A DNA stretch of 64,000 nucleotides, taken from NCBI RefSeq assembly GCF_028368855.1, contig NZ_JAQNCY010000005.1, forward strand, positions 287,985 to 351,984, in the 5' to 3' direction. The notes under the pieces were generated by a model. The model saw only the letters and a program-made list of their open reading frames with translations, did no database searches and was not told where the DNA came from. This DNA comes from Leisingera sp. SS27. Its GTDB lineage: Bacteria > Pseudomonadota > Alphaproteobacteria > Rhodobacterales > Rhodobacteraceae. Below are positions 46,350-52,891 of this stretch, piece after piece (positions within the stretch are counted from its first letter, which is position 1; every line of letters starts with the position of its first letter). The translations under genes were made by a program, and so were the position numbers.

Positions 46350-47499
46350 GAGCCAGCTCCACCTGCACAACATCGGTGTGACCAATTGCAAAGGAGGCGG
46401 CGCAAATTTCCAGATAATACTGCCAGTTGCGGAAGAACGCCTCGCCATAGCCCAGTTCCGCGATCCGGCGTTTCTGCGCCGTCAGGCGCTGCGCCCAGAT
46501 CCGGCAGGTTCTGGCATAATCCTGGCCGAAAGCGAAATTGTCCGTGACCTGCAGCCCCGCAGACTTTGCCTGCTGAGCGATCACTTGATCGGAAAGCAGC
46601 ATACCGCCGGGAAAGACATACTGGCGGATATAGTCAGAGGAGGTGCGGTAGGTTGGGAAGTAATCGTCGCGCACTGTGATCGCTTGCAGCAGCACGCGGC
46701 CGCCTTCGGCCAAACTGTGTTTGAGCTTGGCAAAATAGCCCGGCCAGTAACGCTCTCCAACCGCCTCGATCATCTCGATGGAAACGATGTTTTCGAATTT
46801 GCCGTCGATGTCGCGGTAATCGCGGAGCTGGATATCAGCGCGTCCGTCCAGGCGGCCTTCGGCATAGCTGTGCTGGTTGCGCGAAATGGTGACGCCGGTG
46901 ACATCGCGGCCCTCAGTACTGGCCTGCTCGGCAAACCCGCCCCAGCCGCAGCCTATTTCCAGCACCCGTTCGCCGTTCCCCAGCCGCGACAGGATGCGGG
47001 CGTTCTTGCGGGTCTGCGCCTGCGCCAGGTCATCGCCCTCTGTACCGAAAAGGCCGGAGGAGTACGTCATCCCATCATCCAGCCATAACTGATAGAATTC
47101 ATTGCCGACGTCGTAATGCGCGCGAATGTTCTTACGGGCGCCGCGCTTGGAATTGGAACGAAGCAGGGTGTCGACGATACGGAACTTGGCGCGGTTCAGC
47201 GGGCTGGCCTGATCATAGCTGCCCAGGTGATCCCGGTTGCGCATCGCCAGCTGCATCAGCCCCTCAATGTTCGGAGTGTCCCACAAACCTTGCACATAGG
47301 CTTCGCCCAGACCGACCTGGCCGTGCGCCGCCATCGCAGAAACGGCAGCCCAGTCGTTTATCTGCATTTCGGCCTCAGGACCCGTTTCGCCGAATTCATA
47401 GCGAGCACCATCCGGGGTGCGCAGAGTCAGTCGTCCATCACGCACTCGCGCGCAGGTTTCCAGAAATTCCGACTGCAGCGCTTTGTCTGTCAATGCCAT
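46342..47499 (-). CDS. Cyclopropane-fatty-acid-synthase-like lipid methyltransferase
   Basis: 385 aa SAM-dependent methyltransferase acting on membrane phospholipid acyl chains. SAM motif VLEIGCGWGGFAEQA, preceded by IRAHYDVGNEFYQLWLDDGMTYSSG, and a C-terminal EICAASF with a Cys at the position used by E. coli Cfa. In Rhodobacter sphaeroides the RpoE-controlled counterpart helps make furan fatty acids that scavenge singlet oxygen (recalled from the ufa work; which reaction applies here is not shown). AAAGG precedes ATG 47499. The start lies 62 bases inside the upstream gene. Confidence 0.9.
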   Translation of the reverse strand: MALTDKALQSEFLETCARVRDGRLTLRTPDGARYEFGETGPEAEMQINDWAAVSAMAAHGQVGLGEAYVQGLWDTPNIEGLMQLAMRNRDHLGSYDQASPLNRAKFRIVDTLLRSNSKRGARKNIRAHYDVGNEFYQLWLDDGMTYSSGLFGTEGDDLAQAQTRKNARILSRLGNGERVLEIGCGWGGFAEQASTEGRDVTGVTISRNQHSYAEGRLDGRADIQLRDYRDIDGKFENIVSIEMIEAVGERYWPGYFAKLKHSLAEGGRVLLQAITVRDDYFPTYRTSSDYIRQYVFPGGMLLSDQVIAQQAKSAGLQVTDNFAFGQDYARTCRIWAQRLTAQKRRIAELGYGEAFFRNWQYYLEICAASFAIGHTDVVQVELAHA

Positions 47500-48787
47500 G
47501 GTCTGTTCCTTTGGCCGTCTGAAAAGTGAGGGGGGTCATCATGCGAACAATTCGCATGGCACTCGCGATACCGTCTTCATGGAAACCGTGACGGTTGTAG
47601 GCGCCGGCAAACCAAGTGCTGTTCTGGCCCTGCATAGCCCGGATCTGGTGTTGGGCACGCAGGGCGGCCTTATCGAAAACAGGATGAGAGAAGTCCACCT
47701 GGTCATAAATCTTGTCCGCCGGAATGGGCTGAGTAGGATTCAGTGTCACAAACAGCGGATCGCTGTCCGGGATGTTTTGCAGACGGTTCATCCAATAGGT
47801 GACCCCAACCCTGCCCTCCTGGCTGCGATAGGCCCAGCTGGACCAGCAGTTGCGCCGCTTCGGCATCTGCCCGGCGTCGCAGTGCAAGACAGCTGTATTC
47901 GGCTGATATCGGATTGCGCCCAGCGCCACGGCCTCAGCAGGCCGGGCATCCGCGCCCAGTATCGCCAGCGCCTGATCGGAATGGCATGCGAGGATGAGTT
48001 CGTCGAAACGGCACGAGGGTTCACCCTGAGCCTTAACGAGCACACCCTCCTGCAGACGCTCAACGCTTTGAGCCGGGCTGGACGTGCGGATTGAGCAACC
48101 GCGCGCATGCAGCGCTGCCTCCAGGCGGCGGACATATTCTATGCTGCCGCCCTTGACCGTCCACCACTGGTGCTTTCCGGTTCCGGCCAGCAGCGCGTGG
48201 TTGCGAAAGAACCGGACCAGGGATTTTGCCGGGAAGGCGTCCACTTCGGCAGCCGGGGTCGACCAGATCGCGCCGCACATCGGCATCAGGTAGTGATTGC
48301 GGAACCAGCTGCCGAGGCCCAGTTCCTCTACCAACTCGCCTATTGTCTTTTCGTCATCGGTAGCGGCAGCCTCGGCCTGTTTTCCAAACCGCAGGATATC
48401 CGCGATCATGCCGTGAAATTGCGGGCGCAGCAGATTGCGTCTCTGGGCGGTCAGCGAGCGCAGGCTGTTCAGCCCGTATTCCAGCCGCCCGTCATCAATA
48501 CTGGCGCAAAAGCTCATGTCGCTCTTGATGACCGGCACGTCCAGCTCGCGGAACAACCGTGTAAGATAGGGGTAGGTAGCATAGTTGAACACGATGAAAC
48601 CGGTGTCGACAGGCTGGTCACCGTTCCGCCCCGCCAGGACCGTGCGAGCATGGCCGCCCAACTTGGGGGCAGCTTCAAACAGGGTCACGTCATGGAATGC
48701 AGACAGATAATAGGCTGCGGATAGCCCCGATATCCCACCGCCAGCGATGGCAATCCTGCGGCGGCGTCCCTGCGTCTGATCCAGCAT
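47438..48787 (-). CDS. FAD-dependent oxidoreductase/desaturase-like (amine oxidase fold)
   Basis: 449 aa. N-terminal Rossmann motif IAIAGGGISGLSAAYYLSAFHDVTLFE (about 12-38), DTGFIVFNYATYPYLTRLF, and the C-terminal FAD site GTWFAGAYNRHGFHEDGIASA-like segment. Homologues beside cfa-like genes are annotated as NAD(P)-binding/FAD proteins and include the candidate fatty-acid desaturase of the furan-fatty-acid pathway. ATG 48787 has AAGGA about 10 bases upstream and lies 23 bases after the predicted RpoE transcript start. First gene of the six-gene operon 48787-42510. Confidence 0.85.
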   Translation of the reverse strand: MLDQTQGRRRRIAIAGGGISGLSAAYYLSAFHDVTLFEAAPKLGGHARTVLAGRNGDQPVDTGFIVFNYATYPYLTRLFRELDVPVIKSDMSFCASIDDGRLEYGLNSLRSLTAQRRNLLRPQFHGMIADILRFGKQAEAAATDDEKTIGELVEELGLGSWFRNHYLMPMCGAIWSTPAAEVDAFPAKSLVRFFRNHALLAGTGKHQWWTVKGGSIEYVRRLEAALHARGCSIRTSSPAQSVERLQEGVLVKAQGEPSCRFDELILACHSDQALAILGADARPAEAVALGAIRYQPNTAVLHCDAGQMPKRRNCWSSWAYRSQEGRVGVTYWMNRLQNIPDSDPLFVTLNPTQPIPADKIYDQVDFSHPVFDKAALRAQHQIRAMQGQNSTWFAGAYNRHGFHEDGIASAMRIVRMMTPLTFQTAKGTDHGIDRQSAAVGISGNLRASA

Positions 48788-48816
48788 CTGACTGTTTTCC
48801 TTGCTGTTGTTTGGAT

Positions 48817-48846
48817 CGGATACGCCGCAAGCAAGAAACCGGATCA
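48817..48846 (-). promoter_or_regulatory. RpoE-type promoter of the photolyase/lipid operon
   Basis: Minus strand: TGATCC (48846-48841), an 18-base spacer, TATCCG (48822-48817). Identical in both hexamers to the rpoE promoter at 51738-51709. R. sphaeroides RpoE consensus starts TGATCC. Confidence 0.82.
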
Positions 48847-48875
48847 CCCCATTCGCGAAAAAACTGCAAAGAAGG

Positions 48876-48905
48876 TGATCCGGGAGGGCAAAGCAGGCGT
48901 ATGCC
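48876..48905 (+). promoter_or_regulatory. RpoE-type promoter of the DUF1365-SDR pair
   Basis: TGATCC (48876-48881), an 18-base spacer and TATGCC (48900-48905). The divergent promoter shares the GGTGATCCGG context. The predicted transcript start falls at the ATG at 48910. Confidence 0.75.
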
Positions 48906-48909
48906 ATTT

Positions 48910-49680
48910 ATGATTGAACATGTGGCAGCCCAGACCTTTCACGCCCGCAGGGGACGTTTGAAAAACGCCTTCCGATACGGCGTCGACTACATTCTGACAG
49001 ATCTGACGCATGGTGCACCGCCGCTCCTGTCGCGCAATCGGTTCAATCTGTTTTCGATCCACGACCGCCGCCACGGCGGCCCGCGCGGCAGCGGGCACGG
49101 CGTAGCCTGGTTCCGCGAGGAGCTGGAGCGGCGCGGCTTTCCCTTAAAGGGTGCGCGGCTGCTGCTGCTGACCCAGCCCAGTTACCTGTGGTTCCATTTC
49201 AACCCGGTCAGTTTCTGGATCGCTGAGAAGGACGGCAGCCCCCGCGCCTTCATTACCGAGGTAAACAACACCTTTGGCCACCGGCACTGCTATTTCGCGG
49301 CGCACCCGGATTTCCGCCCGATCACGCGCAGCGATGTGATAGAGGCGGAAAAGCTGATGCATGTCTCTCCGTTCCAGCAGGTGGCAGGCCGCTACAGCTT
49401 CAACTTCGGGATGACGAATGAAGCCTTCAACATCCGGATTGCTTATACCAATGGCCAAGAAGGGGTGCTGGCGACGCTGAACGGACTGCGTCGCCCCGTC
49501 ACTTCTGGCGGGCTGCTGCGTGCTGCCCTGCGCAGGCCGCTCGGGGCAGCGCGTGTGGTCGCACTGATTTACTGGCAGGCGCTCAAGCTCTGGATCAAAC
49601 GCGCACCGTTCCTGAAGAAGCCAAAACCGCCGGAACCCCTGATTTCCGACAGCGCAACGTTTTCGGGGAAAAAGGCATGA
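48910..49680 (+). CDS. DUF1365 family protein
   Basis: 256 aa from ATG 48910. It has VAAQTFHARRGRLKNAFRYGVDYILTDL, LLTQPSYLWFHFNPVSFW and FNTFGHRHCYF-like segments typical of DUF1365, which is commonly linked to FAD and cfa-like genes. The start is uncertain: ATG 48901 lies three codons earlier but inside the predicted -10, so a leaderless start at 48910 is preferred if the promoter is real. The stop overlaps the SDR start by 4 bases. Function unknown; probable role in modified-lipid synthesis under singlet oxygen. Confidence 0.82.
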   Translation: MIEHVAAQTFHARRGRLKNAFRYGVDYILTDLTHGAPPLLSRNRFNLFSIHDRRHGGPRGSGHGVAWFREELERRGFPLKGARLLLLTQPSYLWFHFNPVSFWIAEKDGSPRAFITEVNNTFGHRHCYFAAHPDFRPITRSDVIEAEKLMHVSPFQQVAGRYSFNFGMTNEAFNIRIAYTNGQEGVLATLNGLRRPVTSGGLLRAALRRPLGAARVVALIYWQALKLWIKRAPFLKKPKPPEPLISDSATFSGKKA

Positions 49681-50402
49681 CGCGATTTGCAGGCAAAACC
49701 TTTTGGCTGGTCGGGGCGAGCCACGGGCTGGGCCGTGAGGTCGCACGCCAGCTGGACCGAGAGGAGGCCAGGCTGATCTTGTCGGCACGCTCAGAAGATG
49801 CGCTGCAGGAGCTGACCCAAGAACTGCGCCATGCGACAGCACTGCCTTTGGATGTGACAGATACGTACGCGGTTGCAGAGGCCGCGCGTGCCGCTGGACC
49901 GCTGGATGGTGTAATTTACAACGCAGGCGCCTACGAACCGATGCGGACACAGGATTGGGACAGCGGCGCCGTGCTCCAGATGAGCGATGTGAATTTCACA
50001 GGCGCGCTGCGCGTTCTAGGGGAAGTCGTGCCCGGCTTTGTCAGGCAAAGGCGCGGGGATATCACCCTCGTCGGCTCTCTGGCAGGTTACCGGGGCTTGC
50101 CGGCATCAATCGGCTACGGCGCCAGCAAGGCGGCTTTGATAAGCTTGGCAGAAACAATGCGCTACGACCTGAAGGGAAGCGGCGTTACCGTCCGCCTGGT
50201 CAATCCCGGCTTCATCAAAACCCGGCTGACGGACAAAAACAGCTTCCGTATGCCACAGCTGCTTGAGCCGGATGATGCCGCCCGCCATGTGGTTGCAGCG
50301 ATGCGGACACGCCGGTTCCGAACGGACTTCCCGCGCCCCTTCTCCTTCGCAATCAAGGCTCTTGGTCTGCTTCCCGACTTGATCGTGTACCGCGGGAAAT
50401 GA
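49677..50402 (+). CDS. Short-chain dehydrogenase/reductase
   Basis: 241 aa. Nucleotide motif LVGASHGLGREVARQL (about 12-27), NAGAYEP, and the catalytic Ser-Tyr-x3-Lys set (VGSLAGYRGLPASIGYGASKAA). It overlaps the DUF1365 gene by 4 bases (ATGA) and converges on chrR. A homologous SDR gene belongs to the RpoE core regulon in Rhodobacter (recalled). Substrate unknown. Confidence 0.87.
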   Translation: MTRFAGKTFWLVGASHGLGREVARQLDREEARLILSARSEDALQELTQELRHATALPLDVTDTYAVAEAARAAGPLDGVIYNAGAYEPMRTQDWDSGAVLQMSDVNFTGALRVLGEVVPGFVRQRRGDITLVGSLAGYRGLPASIGYGASKAALISLAETMRYDLKGSGVTVRLVNPGFIKTRLTDKNSFRMPQLLEPDDAARHVVAAMRTRRFRTDFPRPFSFAIKALGLLPDLIVYRGK

Positions 50403-50438
50403 GAGGCACGCCCCCTGTGCGCCTCCTTGAATTACATC

Positions 50439-51074
50439 TCAAATCCGGAACAGCGGCTGCAGCAGGCGCGGCATGAAAGCCCTGAATCTAAGCGGCGCGT
50501 CGGTGGCTGCCAAGCAGATGCACGGATCGCCGGCATCTGCAACCGGAGTATGTTCCAGGTTCTCGTCACCTATCTCGACATCGCCGACACCAAACTGCCC
50601 GGTCTCGTCGCTGAAGCTGCCCTGAAGAACCAGTGTCAGCTCCAGACCATTGTGGCTGTGATCAGGCACCGCCTGCCCGGCCGGAATATACAAGAGCCGT
50701 ACAGATCCTTCGGTGTCCTCAAAAAGGATGTCTTGCTTCACACCCATACCGAGCGACTTCCAGCGCGGCCCCCTCCCCTTCAGGCTCTGAATGACAGGGC
50801 CCGGATAGATCCCTTTTGCATCGTAGACCGGTTCTGGCACAGCAGGCGTATCGAGCGCAGCCAGAACCTTCGATTTCAGGCCCGCATCAACTGCCACGCC
50901 ATTTCCCGTTTCAAGCAGCGCACCGCCAGCGGCCTGGTGCGCACCGAGTGCTGCCTGGCAATCGCGGCAATAGGACAAGTGGGACGCAACAACCATGGAA
51001 AAGGCGTGCGGCAGGCTGCCCGATACATAGGCAACAATCATTTCATCGGGGATGTGGTGGGTGATTGCAGGCAT
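50439..51074 (-). CDS. chrR: ChrR zinc anti-sigma factor
   Basis: 211 aa. The N-terminal ZAS domain has His6, His32, Cys36 and Cys39 (HLSYCRDC) for zinc. A C-terminal cupin domain has His139, His141, Glu145 and His175 as metal ligands, followed by Cys185-x-Cys187. All residues used for RpoE binding and singlet-oxygen response in R. sphaeroides ChrR have counterparts. The start directly abuts the rpoE stop, so the two are co-transcribed. It holds RpoE inactive until singlet oxygen appears. Confidence 0.95.
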   Translation of the reverse strand: MPAITHHIPDEMIVAYVSGSLPHAFSMVVASHLSYCRDCQAALGAHQAAGGALLETGNGVAVDAGLKSKVLAALDTPAVPEPVYDAKGIYPGPVIQSLKGRGPRWKSLGMGVKQDILFEDTEGSVRLLYIPAGQAVPDHSHNGLELTLVLQGSFSDETGQFGVGDVEIGDENLEHTPVADAGDPCICLAATDAPLRFRAFMPRLLQPLFRI

Positions 51075-51704
51075 TTAACGCAATCCTTTTAGTTCCTTGC
51101 GCAGCCGCCCGAGTCCCAGGCGGATGCGCGATTTTACAGTTCCCAGGGGCAGGCCGGTCTGACTGCTGATTTCCTGATGCGTCAGGTCACCCATATAGGC
51201 CTTTACGATCATCTCTTTCTGATCGGGGTGCAGTTGCGCTATGGCGTGCTTCAACTGCTCTGCCTCTTGCTCCAGGCCGATAATCTGACTGGCGTCGGGC
51301 TCTGAGCCTGGATCTTCACCTAACTCATCCGGCACAGGTCGGCTTTCCTTGCGGACGATGTCGATATGCCGGTTGCGGGCAATCTGGTAGATCCAGGCCG
51401 AAGCCTGCGCCTTGTGCGGATCGAACATCGCCGCCTTGCGCCAGATGGTGAGCATGACATCCTGAACGATCTCTTCCGCCAGCGCAGGCCGTGCGCCGCA
51501 CCGGATTATAAACCCTTTCAACCGCGGTGCCAGGTAATCAAACATGTCGGCAAATGCCCCTCTGTCACGATGATCGCGGACAGCTAGCAGCCATAGAGTA
51601 AGCTGTGAAAACGACTGATCTTTTGGCACAGCGGCATTGTCCTCAGGGGTTGCCCGAAGCACAATTGTTTCTCCCGGCGGCCTATCCAAACTCAGTGTCA
51701 CCAT
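51075..51704 (-). CDS. rpoE: ECF sigma factor RpoE (ECF11-type)
   Basis: 209 aa from ATG 51704. Sigma2 region: FADMFDYLAPRLKGFIIRCGARPALAEEIVQDVMLTIWRKA; sigma4 region: LTHQEISSQTGLPLGTVKSRIRLGLGRLRKEL. The frame extends to 51854, but its own RpoE-type promoter (51738-51709) lies inside that extension, so 51704 is the upstream limit. The sequence before residue 33 is longer than in R. sphaeroides RpoE and an internal start (GTG near 51659) cannot be excluded. Directs the response to singlet oxygen with ChrR. Confidence 0.93.
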   Translation of the reverse strand: MVTLSLDRPPGETIVLRATPEDNAAVPKDQSFSQLTLWLLAVRDHRDRGAFADMFDYLAPRLKGFIIRCGARPALAEEIVQDVMLTIWRKAAMFDPHKAQASAWIYQIARNRHIDIVRKESRPVPDELGEDPGSEPDASQIIGLEQEAEQLKHAIAQLHPDQKEMIVKAYMGDLTHQEISSQTGLPLGTVKSRIRLGLGRLRKELKGLR

Positions 51705-51708
51705 AGTC

Positions 51709-51738
51709 CGGATACGGGCCGATGGTGAAGCCGGATCA
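51709..51738 (-). promoter_or_regulatory. Autoregulatory RpoE promoter
   Basis: Minus strand: TGATCC (51738-51733), an 18-base spacer and TATCCG (51714-51709). The ATG at 51704 begins 4 bases after the -10, so no leader is expected. Confidence 0.85.
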
Positions 51739-51837
51739 CTGCGCAGGGAAATTTTGAAAGATTTTGCCGACATGCAAACGTTCAACAGCAACCGGCATCC
51801 GGTTGCGGTGTGCACTAGTTCGAGTTGTAGCGTCAAT

Positions 51838-51856
51838 AGGTGCATTAGTCGCACCT
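51838..51856. promoter_or_regulatory. Inverted repeat upstream of the IclR gene
   Basis: AGGTGC-N7-GCACCT, a 6-bp-arm palindrome about 100 bases before the IclR start and just 5' of the rpoE gene. It shares the GGTGC half-site with the repeat at 52741-52755, suggesting an IclR operator. Confidence 0.5.
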
Positions 51857-51959
51857 AGAGTGCAGTTTATTCAATGTGCGCAATGGCCATATGGTACGCT
51901 TACGACGAAAGTCTGGCTCCAGCGAAACATGCGGAACCGAATTGAGCGAGGGAAGCCCA

Positions 51960-52739
51960 ATGAAAACCGTGGACAAGGCAATGTTTCTGCTGCGCCAGTT
52001 TTCGCTGGAGAACCTTGAAATCGGTTTGAATGACTTGGCCCGTGCCACGGATCAAGACAAAGCCGTGACACGCCGGTTGCTTCTTTCTCTCATCAAGCAC
52101 GGTTTCATTGAGCAGAATCCGGAAACCCGGAAATACCGGTTGGGCCACGCTTTCCTGTCGCTGGCGCGGCTGCGCGAGGCCACGGTACCGATGGTGAAGG
52201 CAACCCAAGTTGTGACACAGTGGCTGTCCGCGCAGGCGAATGAAACCGTGCATGTCGGCATTCCAGGCGCAGTCGGCTTGGGGACTGCGTCGTTCACCCT
52301 GCCCGCGCGGGGCAATGTGATCAATCTGCAGCCTGCAGAAACCTACCCTTACCACTCGTCCTCTTCCGGACTGGCGTTTCTGGCATTCTGTTCTGAAGAT
52401 ACCCGGGAGCGGCTGCTGAAACTGAAACGGGAAAAACTGACGCGCTTTACCGTGACAGATGAAGCTGAGCTGAGGGAAATTCTCCGTGAAACCCGAAGCC
52501 GCGGTTTTTCGTGCGCACGCAACACGGTTGAAATCGGGGTCGCCAGCGTGGCGATGCCGTTTTTCACCGATGGCAAGGATCCGGCTGGCACCATAGCGAT
52601 TGCGGTTCCGGACCTGAACCTGGATGCGGCACGCCAGGCAGAACTGGCGGCGCTGCTGGGGGCCGCTATCCGGCAGCTGGAGACAGCTTTGACTGGTGCG
52701 CCATCGTCGCGCAGCCCGGCTTCACTAGCAGTGCAATAA
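51960..52739 (+). CDS. IclR family transcriptional regulator
   Basis: 259 aa. N-terminal winged helix (AMFLLRQFSLENLEIGLNDLARATDQDKAVTRRLLLSL) and a C-terminal IclR effector domain (GTASFTLPARGNVINLQPAETYPYHSSSSGLAFLAF; GFSCARNTVEIGVASVAMPFF). ATG 51960 follows GAGGGAAG; the longer frame to 51876 is rejected. It precedes the N-demethylase/TctCBA/kinase operon on the same strand, and a palindrome just past its stop probably controls that operon. Confidence 0.88.
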   Translation: MKTVDKAMFLLRQFSLENLEIGLNDLARATDQDKAVTRRLLLSLIKHGFIEQNPETRKYRLGHAFLSLARLREATVPMVKATQVVTQWLSAQANETVHVGIPGAVGLGTASFTLPARGNVINLQPAETYPYHSSSSGLAFLAFCSEDTRERLLKLKREKLTRFTVTDEAELREILRETRSRGFSCARNTVEIGVASVAMPFFTDGKDPAGTIAIAVPDLNLDAARQAELAALLGAAIRQLETALTGAPSSRSPASLAVQ

Positions 52740-52740
52740 A

Positions 52741-52755
52741 CGCACCTTTGGTGCG
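52741..52755. promoter_or_regulatory. Palindrome between the IclR gene and the catabolic operon
   Basis: CGCACC-TTT-GGTGCG, perfect 6-bp arms, 1 base after the IclR stop and 136 bases before the operon start. It lacks a T-run, so an operator is more likely than a terminator. Confidence 0.5.
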
Positions 52756-52891
52756 AAATATTTCTGTGAATCGAATCTTTCTGCCACAAGATCTGCATCT
52801 GAGCGGCTGAAACCTGCGCTCCCCGGCGCCTCACCGCTCGCGGTCTGAAACCTGCAGATCGCCTGCTTTAGCGGGCTGAAGGAATGATTTA

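Noticed and set aside
52741..52755. Palindrome after the IclR gene as a terminator
   Set aside because: Short arms, 3-nt loop and no T-run; shared half-site with 51838-51856 favours an operator.
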